A stretch of 28,667 bases of DNA from an uncultured Lachnospira sp. (GCA_934359185.1 CAKRLE010000017.1:1-28667); one strand, 5' to 3'; positions 9,201-16,418 are shown, counted from the stretch's first letter. Numbers and translations are program-made. Notes: generated from the sequence alone by a model not told the origin.

Positions 9201-10253
9201 TTACTTAAACACCCATCTTCTCTGAATCTGAAAACTAATAATAAAAAGACATATATCTATAACCGCCTTCGCCACAACTGTAGCTGCCATACCCAATGTC
9301 AACAGCTCTGTAACAGCATACACAAGTCCATAAGATACACACAGCTGGCACACGCACAAAATGTAATATTTTGCCATTGTACTTCTTATTCCACTCTTAG
9401 ACTTAAATACAGCCTTTCTATTAAATGTATAATTAAATAATGACGAAATCACTCTTGCTATACATGTAGCAAGAAATATCCTTAGCGAATCTGATACTCT
9501 GTTAAGAAGAATGGCACCTATAATGCTGAACATTGCAAGATCAATAAGAGATGATGCAAATGAACTGAACAAAAATTTAAAGATAACGCCATATATCTTT
9601 AATGAATCTTTTATAGGATTAAAATGTGTTGACGCATTCTCCTCTATGTATACTGTCTGGATTTTAACTTCATCATACCCTATATTATTACTCTTTAGTT
9701 CCAGAAGCATATTAGTCTCATATTCAAATCTCTCGCCCTTTATATTAGAAAACAGTTCCAGATATTGTGCCGGAATCGCCCTTAAACCTGTCTGTGTGTC
9801 TGAAATATTCAATCCACATGCAAATTTAAATACAAAGCTTGTCATATTATTGCCAAATCTGCTCTTAAACGGAACGTCTTTTCCTGAAAAATCACGGACT
9901 CCAAGTATAACCTTATTTTTTTCTTCTATCATCTTTACGCAGCATGCTTTTATATCTGCTGCCTTATGCTGATTATCGCCGTCAACAGTCACTACCCCAT
10001 CTATATCCGGACGATTTTTCAGACAGTACTCAAAAGCTGTCTTAAGACCTCTGCCCTTGCCCCTGTTCACCTGATGAGTAAGTATTGTGCACTGTGGATA
10101 ACCTGACAACACTCTGAATGGCTCCATATGAGCCTCGTCACTTCCATCGTTAACAAGAATTATATCATCAAAACCATACTCTACCAGAGAATCAACAACA
10201 CATTTTAATTTCTCATCTGGATTAAGAGATGGTATTATCACTGAAATTTTCAT
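9201..10253 (-). CDS. GT2 glycosyltransferase fused to a GtrA-like membrane domain
   Basis: The product has about 350 residues. The N-terminal half is a GT-A fold family 2 transferase resembling polyprenyl-phosphate mannose/glucose synthases: it starts KISVIIPSLN, has VNDGSD near residue 35 and a DXD-type metal site in TVDGDNQH near residue 90. The C-terminal 120 residues hold four membrane segments of the GtrA/DPMS type (FNYTFNRKAVFKSKS, then KAVIDICLFIISFQIQRRWV). The fusion suggests that a sugar is loaded onto undecaprenyl phosphate and presented for flipping. The start at 10253 begins the conserved fold; an ATG four codons earlier lacks support. It is the first gene of the minus-strand run that continues to clpC. 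Confidence 0.9.
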   Translation of the reverse strand: MKISVIIPSLNPDEKLKCVVDSLVEYGFDDIILVNDGSDEAHMEPFRVLSGYPQCTILTHQVNRGKGRGLKTAFEYCLKNRPDIDGVVTVDGDNQHKAADIKACCVKMIEEKNKVILGVRDFSGKDVPFKSRFGNNMTSFVFKFACGLNISDTQTGLRAIPAQYLELFSNIKGERFEYETNMLLELKSNNIGYDEVKIQTVYIEENASTHFNPIKDSLKIYGVIFKFLFSSFASSLIDLAMFSIIGAILLNRVSDSLRIFLATCIARVISSLFNYTFNRKAVFKSKSGIRSTMAKYYILCVCQLCVSYGLVYAVTELLTLGMAATVVAKAVIDICLFIISFQIQRRWVFK

Positions 10254-10355
10254 TACTAGCCCCATTTCTGCATATGTTCTATGCGAATATATACATGTTA
10301 GTTTAACCTAAACTCCTTGCAACATCATATAATACTATCAATCATTTTGCAAATA

Positions 10356-10384
10356 TTTTTAAGCCAACTGTGTAACACTGTCAA
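10356..10384 (-). promoter_or_regulatory. Probable promoter of the GT2-GtrA to clpC gene run
   Basis: On the minus strand TTGACA (10379-10384) is spaced 17 bp from TAAAAA (10356-10361). It lies about 100 bp upstream of the GT2-GtrA start and overlaps the region just upstream of the divergent Cys-rich gene. The -35 is perfect and the -10 is weak. Confidence 0.45.
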
Positions 10385-10433
10385 GCCTCAATACATACAA
10401 TTGTATTGTAAATGATTTTTGGAGGAATTAAAA

Positions 10434-10691
10434 ATGAGCGATTTAGCAGCAACAAACTGCGGCGGATGCGGCAATGAATGTGGAGGAATGTCATCATGCA
10501 TGTGGATTATCATCCTCTGCCTCCTCTGCAACAACAACTGTGGATGCAATGGTAATTCTGTATTTGGTGGTAATGGCTGCGGCAATGACAGCTGCATCTG
10601 GATTATTCTCCTTCTTTTATTCTGCGGTGGCAACTGTCTTGGTTTAAACAATGGATGCGGCTGCAATAATGGATGTGGCTGCGGATGCTGA
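10434..10691 (+). CDS. Cys/Gly/Asn-rich small protein with two hydrophobic repeats (chorion-like)
   Basis: GGAGG at 10422-10426 places the start at the ATG at 10434 (MSDLAATNCGG), giving about 85 residues. The protein contains some 20 cysteines and many Gly and Asn. It is an internal duplication: SSCMWIIILCLLC followed by a Cys/Asn/Gly run, then DSCIWIILLLLFC followed by a second such run, ending in GCGCNNGCGCGC. I recall relatives in Clostridia carrying the name chorion class high-cysteine protein, without experimental role. Spore-coat or surface protein, metal-binding protein or membrane-active peptide are all possible. It stands alone with its own terminator, and no peptide-processing enzyme or transporter gene is adjacent. 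Confidence 0.8.
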   Translation: MSDLAATNCGGCGNECGGMSSCMWIIILCLLCNNNCGCNGNSVFGGNGCGNDSCIWIILLLLFCGGNCLGLNNGCGCNNGCGCGC

Positions 10692-10714
10692 TCCAATCCT
10701 GACATAAGCATCTT

Positions 10715-10749
10715 AGGGCTGTTGTCTTCTAAGGCACAGCCCTTTTTAT
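10715..10749 (+). terminator. Rho-independent terminator after the Cys-rich gene
   Basis: GGGCTGT (10716-10722) pairs with ACAGCCC (10736-10742) and is followed by five T. It lies 24 bp after the stop codon of the Cys-rich gene on the plus strand. Confidence 0.85.
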
Positions 10750-10769
10750 ATATCAGAACTTTTTATCTG

Positions 10770-10874
10770 TCAGAACTTTTTTATCTGTCTTCCGCCTCTC
10801 TTTTTTATACATTCCTCGTCAATCTCGTATACCTCTTCCCCATTAACTATTAATTTTTCATTTATATTCAACAT
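10770..10874 (-). CDS. Possible 34-residue small protein
   Basis: On the minus strand an ATG at 10874 is preceded by AAGGGG at a spacing of six bases and opens a 34-codon frame. The product starts MLNINEKLIVNGEEVYEID, contains one Cys and ends in a basic run (KKRGGRQIKKF). The good ribosome binding site and the acidic-then-basic organisation favour a real gene. It overlaps no other gene and fills a 300-bp space that would otherwise be empty. I do not recognise the family. The end of the frame runs into a short tandem repeat (ATCTGTCAGAACTTTTT type, about 10754-10788). Confidence 0.45.
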   Translation of the reverse strand: MLNINEKLIVNGEEVYEIDEECIKKRGGRQIKKF

Positions 10875-10942
10875 AATATTCCCCTTAAATCATCATTACA
10901 ATATAGTATATGTCTAAGATGAATAATTAGATTCTGACATCA

Positions 10943-10976
10943 TATAATAAAATTAAGAATTGTGTTATTAATACAA
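10943..10976 (+). promoter_or_regulatory. Putative -10 box and operator-like dyad before the two-gene unit
   Basis: TATAAT at 10943-10948 is followed, where the transcript should begin, by an imperfect 17-bp dyad (TTGTGTTATTAATACAA, 10960-10976). No good -35 box was seen at the expected distance. The dyad could be a repressor site or chance in AT-rich DNA. Confidence 0.3.
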
Positions 10977-10995
10977 CTTCATGAAAGGAACTGAC

Positions 10996-11511
10996 ATGGA
11001 CAAAAACACCCCTATAACATCTTTTGACCTGAATACAACTCCATGGCTGCTTCAGATGGCAAAAGCCGCCCTTCCATTTTTCGATATCGGTACACAGCGG
11101 CAGTTGTCTTTAATGATACGGTTCTTAGAATTCAGATTTACACTTAACTATTTTAAATATGATAATGGCATATATCAATGCAGTTTTAACCAATCTGGAA
11201 TAAATATTCCATATTTGAAGGAACTTATCTCAAACGAGGATTTTCTTAACTGCATCAGTCCATACTGCCCTCCTATGATATTTTCTCTGATGAAAAATTA
11301 TAAAACATTTGCTTCTATGTCTGATATATTCAAAGACTATAATATGACAGATATGAAGAATTTCTTTACAGGAAAAGGCAGCGAAAATAATAGCAGCCAG
11401 GCATCTGCAGACACTGCCACCGACCCAGGTGCCATGTTTATGGCCAACATGTCAAAGGAACAGCAGAAATTATATGATGAATATTTAAGCCAACTCGATA
11501 ATATATTATAG
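10996..11511 (+). CDS. Conserved hypothetical protein, first gene of a two-gene unit
   Basis: I do not recognise this protein of 171 residues. The start at 10996 is chosen because AAAGGA lies six bases upstream. A second ATG at 10981 overlaps that site. It is soluble, with no signal peptide. The first 110 residues are mixed hydrophobic and aromatic (SLMIRFLEFRFTLNYF), followed by a low-complexity Ser/Ala/Asn linker (about 133-150) and a helical tail (MSKEQQKLYDEYLSQL). The next gene starts 34 bp downstream on the same strand, so the two are probably co-transcribed and may act together. No catalytic motif is visible. Confidence 0.75.
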   Translation: MDKNTPITSFDLNTTPWLLQMAKAALPFFDIGTQRQLSLMIRFLEFRFTLNYFKYDNGIYQCSFNQSGINIPYLKELISNEDFLNCISPYCPPMIFSLMKNYKTFASMSDIFKDYNMTDMKNFFTGKGSENNSSQASADTATDPGAMFMANMSKEQQKLYDEYLSQLDNIL

Positions 11512-11545
11512 AAAACCCTGTATCATTCAGGTCTGAAAGGAATAT

Positions 11546-11782
11546 ATGGCAGAATTAGAATTCAGAAAACAGCTTTTAATCAATGAGTTTAAAACATTAT
11601 CCAAGGGGCGCAGCAAGGAAGAACTTCTTCCTCTTATGCTCGCATTAAACAGCAAAGCCAGACAGGCAGGAATACAATTTACAAAAGACGACCTTGTACT
11701 TGTAATCTCACAGGTTGAAAATGAACTCTCTGACTCTGAAAAGAAACTAATACCAGAAATTCTGGCGATGATGAATAACTAA
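11546..11782 (+). CDS. Small helical conserved hypothetical protein
   Basis: The 78-residue product is predicted to be almost entirely alpha-helical, with charged heptads and no cysteine, signal peptide or membrane segment. GAAAGGAA lies seven bases before the ATG. It follows the 171-residue gene by 34 bp and ends 10 bp before a terminator hairpin, so the pair forms a closed transcription unit. A helical partner or regulator of the upstream product is the simplest guess, but no homology is evident to me. Confidence 0.75.
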   Translation: MAELEFRKQLLINEFKTLSKGRSKEELLPLMLALNSKARQAGIQFTKDDLVLVISQVENELSDSEKKLIPEILAMMNN

Positions 11783-11790
11783 CATAAAAT

Positions 11791-11826
11791 TACCGCCTGA
11801 AATGCTCAGGCGGTACTTTTATATAT
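11791..11826. terminator. Bidirectional terminator between convergent genes
   Basis: ACCGCCTGA (11792-11800) pairs perfectly with TCAGGCGGT (11806-11814) around a five-base loop. Short T runs follow on both strands, so it can end both the two-gene unit (plus) and leuS (minus). An AT dinucleotide run (about 11820-11836) adjoins it. Confidence 0.8.
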
Positions 11827-11835
11827 ATATATATA

Positions 11836-14253
11836 TTATTTAGCTACAATATTAATAATTCTACCAGGAACATAAATCTGTTTAACAACATTCTCAGGGA
11901 ACTTGTCTCCAAGCGCTTCCTTGGCTGCAGCAATCGCTGTATCCTGATTGGCATCAGCAGAAATTGTTACCTTGCCCTTCATCTTACCATTAATCTGGAC
12001 AGCTATCTCAATTGTATCGTCCTTCATCTCTGCCTCGTCATACTCAGGCCATGGATTATTAACGAATACGCTCTCCTTATGTCCAAGAACCTCCCAGAGT
12101 TCCTCTGCTATATGAGGCGCAAATGGTGCAAGAAGTGTTACAACAGTCTCAAGAGTTGCCTTGTCAATACCGCCCTCTTTCTTGGCAATATCAATAAGCT
12201 TATTAGTGTATTCCATGAATCCACTTACAACTGTATTAAGGTTAAAGCTTTCAATTCTTGATGTTATATCACATGTAATTCTGTGTCTTATCTTAATCAT
12301 ATCTGATGTAGCTTCAATGTTCTTATCTGCAGAATCTGTGACAAGTGTCCAGAATCTGTTAAGGAATCTACGAACACCATCAATTCCTCTGTCATCCCAC
12401 TCAGCATCCATTTCTGGTGGTCCAACAAACAATTCATACATTCTTAATGCATCACAGCCATAATCTTCAATAAGGTCATCTGGTGATACTACATTACCCA
12501 TAGACTTACTCATCTTAACACCATTCTTACCTGTAATCATTCCCTGATTAAACAGCTTCTTGAATGGCTCATCAAAGTCAATTACGCCCTGATCATATAA
12601 GAACTTTGTATAGAATCTTGAATAAAGAAGATGAAGAACAGCATGCTCTACACCACCAATATACATATCAACTGGAAGATACTTATCAGCCTTCTCCTTG
12701 CTTACAAGCTCCTCTGTATTCTTGTTATCAACATATCTTAAGAAATACCATGAAGAACCAGCCCACTGAGGCATTGTGTTAGTCTCTCTCTTAGCTGGCT
12801 TGCCACAGCAAGGACATGTTGTGTTAACCCATGAATCAATAGCAGCAAGTGGAGATTCACCTGTTCCTGTTGGCTCGTACTTCTCAACATCTGGAAGAAG
12901 AACTGGAAGCTGGTCTTCTGGAACTGGAACACATCCACAGTCTGGACAATGTATAATAGGAATTGGCTCACCCCAGTATCTCTGTCTTGAGAATACCCAG
13001 TCACGAAGCTTATAATTAACTTTCTTCTTACCAAAGCCCTTCTGCTCTATGATAAGAGGTGCTTCCTTCTTAAGGACTGATGATTCCATTCCATTCCACT
13101 CACCAGAGTTAATCATAGTACCGGCTGCTTCTGTATATGCCTCTGTCATATTTTCAATCTCTTTGCCATCCTTAGCAATAACCTGTACGATTGGAAGATC
13201 AAACTTCTTAGCAAATGCAAAATCTCTGTCATCATGAGCTGGAACACACATGATAGCTCCTGTACCATAATCTGCAAGAACATAGTCAGAAAGCCAGATA
13301 GGTGTCTTGTTGCCGTTCAAAGGATTGATTGCATATGAACCTGTGAATACACCTGTCTTTTCCTTATCCTGCATACGGTCGATGTTAGAACGTGTTGAAG
13401 CCTTATAGATATAATCTTCTACTGCAGCTCTTGTCTCATCTGTTGCAAGACTCTTAGCAAGTGCATGTTCAGGCGCAAGTACCATAAATGTAGCGCCATA
13501 GAGTGTATCTGGTCTTGTTGTATATACTGTAATCTTATCGTCTCTTCCGTCAACCTTAAAGTCAACCTCAGCACCATAAGATCTTCCAATCCAGTCAGTC
13601 TGCATCTTCTTAACCTTCTCAGGCCAGTCAAGCTTGTCAAGATCCTCTAATAATCTGTCAGCATATGCTGTAATCTTAAGCATCCACTGCTTAAGGTTCT
13701 TCTTAGTAACTTCTGAATGACAACGCTCACAGCAGCCGTTAACAACTTCCTCATTAGCAAGACCTGTCTTACAAGAAGGACACCAGTTAATTGGCATTTC
13801 TTTCTCATATGCTAAGCCAGCCTTGAACATTTTAACAAATATCCACTGAGTCCACTTATAGAACTCTGGATCTGTTGTATTAACTTCCATATCCCAGTCA
13901 TATACTGCCGAAATATCCTTAATCTGTCTCTTGATGTTAGCTACATTGTTAGCTGTAGATATCTTAGGATGCACACCATTCTTTATGGCATAATTCTCTG
14001 CTGGAAGTCCAAATGCATCCCATCCCATTGGGTGGATTACATAATAGCCATGCATAATCTTATATCTGCTCCAGATATCACTGATAACATATCCTCTCCA
14101 GTGGCCTACATGTAAGCCATTACCTGAAGGATATGGGAACATATCCAGACAATAATACTTTTCTTTCTTTCCATCATTGACGTTAATTGGATGTGCTTCC
14201 CAATTACCACGCCACTTTTTCTCAACAACTTTATGATTATAAGCTGTAGCCAT
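11836..14253 (-). CDS. leuS: Leucyl-tRNA synthetase
   Basis: The 805-residue class I synthetase charges tRNA-Leu. Residues about 40-52 hold the HIGH-type signature (GNGLHVGHWRGY). The editing (CP1) domain is in the middle, with TTRPDTLYGATF. Cys pairs in WCPSCKTGLANEEV and CCERCHSE, and later in CPDCGC and CPCCGK, suit zinc binding. KMSKS is present as GVKMSKSMGNVVSP near residue 575, and an anticodon-binding domain follows. The length matches bacterial LeuRS. GGAGG precedes the ATG. It diverges from tyrA and shares the dyad-rich control region at 14324-14410. No T-box leader is visible: the leader is only about 60 bases. Confidence 0.97.
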   Translation of the reverse strand: MATAYNHKVVEKKWRGNWEAHPINVNDGKKEKYYCLDMFPYPSGNGLHVGHWRGYVISDIWSRYKIMHGYYVIHPMGWDAFGLPAENYAIKNGVHPKISTANNVANIKRQIKDISAVYDWDMEVNTTDPEFYKWTQWIFVKMFKAGLAYEKEMPINWCPSCKTGLANEEVVNGCCERCHSEVTKKNLKQWMLKITAYADRLLEDLDKLDWPEKVKKMQTDWIGRSYGAEVDFKVDGRDDKITVYTTRPDTLYGATFMVLAPEHALAKSLATDETRAAVEDYIYKASTRSNIDRMQDKEKTGVFTGSYAINPLNGNKTPIWLSDYVLADYGTGAIMCVPAHDDRDFAFAKKFDLPIVQVIAKDGKEIENMTEAYTEAAGTMINSGEWNGMESSVLKKEAPLIIEQKGFGKKKVNYKLRDWVFSRQRYWGEPIPIIHCPDCGCVPVPEDQLPVLLPDVEKYEPTGTGESPLAAIDSWVNTTCPCCGKPAKRETNTMPQWAGSSWYFLRYVDNKNTEELVSKEKADKYLPVDMYIGGVEHAVLHLLYSRFYTKFLYDQGVIDFDEPFKKLFNQGMITGKNGVKMSKSMGNVVSPDDLIEDYGCDALRMYELFVGPPEMDAEWDDRGIDGVRRFLNRFWTLVTDSADKNIEATSDMIKIRHRITCDITSRIESFNLNTVVSGFMEYTNKLIDIAKKEGGIDKATLETVVTLLAPFAPHIAEELWEVLGHKESVFVNNPWPEYDEAEMKDDTIEIAVQINGKMKGKVTISADANQDTAIAAAKEALGDKFPENVVKQIYVPGRIINIVAK

Positions 14254-14323
14254 GTTACTTCCTCCATTCTGCCATTAAAAGGGCACATTAAATACAGGTC
14301 TCAAAGCCTGTGCGCTAGGAAAT

Positions 14324-14351
14324 ATTTTAGCATAACAATAGCAAATGTCAA
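14324..14351 (-). promoter_or_regulatory. leuS promoter
   Basis: On the minus strand TTGACA (14346-14351), a 16-bp spacer and TAAAAT (14324-14329) form a strong sigma-A-type promoter about 70 bp upstream of the leuS start. It is embedded in a larger dyad (14329-14385). Confidence 0.75.
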
Positions 14352-14410
14352 GAATAACAACATTTGAAACCCTCACTGTTATGCTTGCTTTTTTTACATT
14401 AACGTGTTAA
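14329..14410. promoter_or_regulatory. Dyad-rich intergenic control region between leuS and tyrA
   Basis: AGCATAACA (14329-14337) and TGTTATGCT (14377-14385) form a 9-bp inverted repeat. Inside it AAATGT (14343-14348) faces ACATTT (14360-14365). A run of T follows on the plus strand. A further dyad, TTAAC-GT-GTTAA, lies at 14399-14410 just upstream of tyrA. The first dyad brackets the leuS -35 box. It could be a regulator site or, as RNA, a terminator-like hairpin on the plus strand. Which of these applies cannot be settled from sequence. Confidence 0.4.
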
Positions 14411-14449
14411 AGTGTATGGATATAAGCAAATAGATTGGAGTTTTATATT

Positions 14450-15307
14450 ATGAACATTGGTTTTATTGGTTTTGGTCTTATTGGCGGTTCTATCGCACGT
14501 AAGTTAAAAAAAATACATCCTGATTATACTATAACGGTTACAAGCAGAAGTAAAGCTCCTCTTTATCAGGCAAAAGATGATGGTGTCGTTGACGTTGTAG
14601 CTGATTCGGTTGATGATAATTTTAGTGAATGTGATTATATATTTTTATGCACACCTGTTGTTACAATAACCGAATATCTTGCTGCTCTAAGACATATCAT
14701 AAAAGATTCGTGTATAATAACAGATGTTGGAAGCGTTAAAAGCTGTGTACATAATGCAGTCCACAGTGCCAGGCTTGATGCACATTTCATAGGCGGCCAC
14801 CCCATGGCTGGCTCAGAACACAGCGGTTACAGCTACTCGACAGATACACTTCTTCGCGGAGCTGTATATGTTGTTACTCCTACTCCTTCTTCACCTAAGG
14901 AAAAGATTTCAGAAATGTGTGATATAATAAAAGAACTTGAAGCTATTCCTGTTATAATGGACTGTAAAGAACATGATTATGCTGTTGCTGGAATCAGCCA
15001 TGTTCCTCATCTTGCATCTGCTGCTCTTGCGATGATGGTTCATGACAATGACGATAGTGACAAGCACATGCACACACTCGCAGCTGGCGGATTTAAAGAC
15101 ACAACGCGTATTGCTGCCTCATCACCTGAAATGTGGGAACAGATATGTGTATCTAACAAAGATGCCATAAGCAGGCTTCTTGATAAATATATAGAAGAAC
15201 TTGAGACAATCCGTATGCATCTCAAATCCGATTCTGATTCCGAATGCAGCAAATACATAAAAAATCTTTTTAACACTGCTGGTAACTACAGAAATACATT
15301 CAAATAA
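14450..15307 (+). CDS. tyrA: Prephenate dehydrogenase
   Basis: The 285-residue enzyme converts prephenate to 4-hydroxyphenylpyruvate in tyrosine synthesis using NAD(P). It opens with the dinucleotide fold IGFIGFGLIGGSIARKL (GxGxxG). GGHPMAGSEHSGYSYS near residue 120 contains the catalytic-site His and Ser region, and GGFKDTTRIA near 215 is also typical. It has no ACT domain, so tyrosine feedback through such a domain is not expected. The start is the ATG at 14450, nine bases after TTGGAG. It starts 196 bp from the divergent leuS. The AP2-like gene starts 18 bp after its stop and is probably on the same transcript. Confidence 0.94.
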   Translation: MNIGFIGFGLIGGSIARKLKKIHPDYTITVTSRSKAPLYQAKDDGVVDVVADSVDDNFSECDYIFLCTPVVTITEYLAALRHIIKDSCIITDVGSVKSCVHNAVHSARLDAHFIGGHPMAGSEHSGYSYSTDTLLRGAVYVVTPTPSSPKEKISEMCDIIKELEAIPVIMDCKEHDYAVAGISHVPHLASAALAMMVHDNDDSDKHMHTLAAGGFKDTTRIAASSPEMWEQICVSNKDAISRLLDKYIEELETIRMHLKSDSDSECSKYIKNLFNTAGNYRNTFK

Positions 15308-15325
15308 AAACATTTGGGAGGTTAT

Positions 15326-16156
15326 ATGCCCGCTGGTGTATATATAGCTAAAAAGAAAGACAATACTGAATATTACAGAGTTTCAATAACTCACAAAAAT
15401 AAACATATAAGCCTTGGAAGCTTTGATGACATAACAACAGCTTCCAGGGTCTATGAAGAAGCAATTACTATACTCAGTGACACTTCATTACACTATATCA
15501 ATAAAGACCTCCACATAACATCTTATTCTGATAAATTATCAATGCCTTTCCACAAATATATAACACTTATCAACTACAGAGATAATGGCATGTATATAAA
15601 AAATCCGATATATCTGTGCGACAGATTTTTCCTGTACTTTCTTTCAGAAAATAATGTTCTTATATTTAATACTGATGATTTATTCTATTATTCCAATCAC
15701 AGAATAATATCAAGAGGGGGATACTACTATGTCAATGACTACGGCATGCAGACAAGTATTCTCAACAGATATGGAATACGCGCACATTCTGTAAAAGGAA
15801 GAGATTACATATATGTCAATGGAGATTCAAGGGATTACCGCTATGAAAACATCCGTGTAATCAACAGATTCTGCGGCGTGAAAAAAATTGAAAAAAAAGG
15901 ACATACGCTGTATCAGGCATATATACATATCAATGGCAACTTCATACTGGGAAACTACCAGAGTGAACTGCATGCAGCTATTGCATACAACAAAGCCGCC
16001 GCGCTTCTCTCTGATAAAACAGATGTTACATATGAAGTCAATTACATTGACGAGCTATCCCAAATACAGTACGCATCAATCTATAACAGCATACGCCTGT
16101 CTAAGAATTTCAGAAACTATCTCAATAACGCCATGCCAAATTGCCCCAAGGACTGA
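15326..16156 (+). CDS. Protein with two AP2-like domains and a degenerate HNH-like segment
   Basis: The 276-residue product is unusual. Residues about 3-48 (RVSITHKNKHISLGSFDD and following Ala/Tyr helix) and about 200-245 (AYIHINGNFILGNYQSELHA, then AIAYNKAA) each match the AP2 pattern of three strands and a helix. The segment NGDSRDYRYENIRVI just before the second domain aligns with the C-terminal half of HNH endonucleases (NGxxxDNRxENLRxV), but the catalytic histidines are absent. AP2 plus HNH is typical of mobile endonucleases. This copy looks catalytically dead and may only bind DNA. GGGAGG precedes the ATG. Its last eight codons form part of the left arm of the foldback element at 16127-16418. 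Confidence 0.72.
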   Translation: MPAGVYIAKKKDNTEYYRVSITHKNKHISLGSFDDITTASRVYEEAITILSDTSLHYINKDLHITSYSDKLSMPFHKYITLINYRDNGMYIKNPIYLCDRFFLYFLSENNVLIFNTDDLFYYSNHRIISRGGYYYVNDYGMQTSILNRYGIRAHSVKGRDYIYVNGDSRDYRYENIRVINRFCGVKKIEKKGHTLYQAYIHINGNFILGNYQSELHAAIAYNKAAALLSDKTDVTYEVNYIDELSQIQYASIYNSIRLSKNFRNYLNNAMPNCPKD

Positions 16157-16418
16157 GCTGCTGGCTGTAACTGGCTGCGCTGTGTGCATATAAAATTTGC
16201 TGGTCCTTTATGCCTAGTGACTCTAAGGATGGCACGACAAAGCTGATTAAAGCCGGCTTGCTAAAAACGCACTTTGTTTGAACGTTTAGCAGCCGGCTTA
16301 GCTTTTGTCTAACACCATCCTAAGAGTCACACGGCAGTCGTCATGCAAATTTTATATGCACACAGCGCAGCCAGTTACAGCCAGCAGCTCAGTCCTTGGG
16401 GCAATTTGGCATAGCGTT
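16127..16418. repeat. Long foldback element, copy 1 (perfect 68-bp arms)
   Basis: Positions 16133-16200 are the exact reverse complement of 16345-16412, and pairing continues with one mismatch to 16127 and 16418. Inside the arms lie a lower stem (16217-16232 with 16315-16330), GACAAA/TTTGTC-type pairs, and an apical stem (16250-16265 with 16285-16299) closed by a loop of about 19 bases. The whole can fold into a hairpin of about 290 nt. The left arm includes the last codons and stop of the AP2-like gene; the right end touches the stop codon of the lipoprotein gene. The core, about 16213-16334, recurs in opposite orientation at 21738-21859. The outer arms do not. Confidence 0.9.

Noticed and set aside
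10393..10404. Perfect 12-bp palindrome ATACAATTGTAT upstream of the Cys-rich gene
   Set aside because: It is short and AT-rich enough to occur by chance, and no second copy or regulator gene is nearby.
10434..10691. Bacteriocin or lanthipeptide precursor reading of the Cys-rich gene
   Set aside because: There is no leader-core layout, modifying enzyme, protease or ABC exporter gene nearby.
10388..10711. A 107-codon Pro/Gln/His-rich frame opposite the Cys-rich gene
   Set aside because: It is the complement of the Cys/Gly repeats, has no ribosome binding site, and the plus-strand gene has a start site and terminator.
14254..14323. T-box riboswitch upstream of leuS
   Set aside because: The distance from promoter to start is only about 70 bases and no T-box sequence or specifier stem is visible.
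16301..16320. GTCTAAC/GTTAGAC in the foldback cores resembles integron attC core sites
   Set aside because: The expected partner box at the other end of the stem is missing, the arms are far too long, and there is no integrase gene or cassette array in the window.
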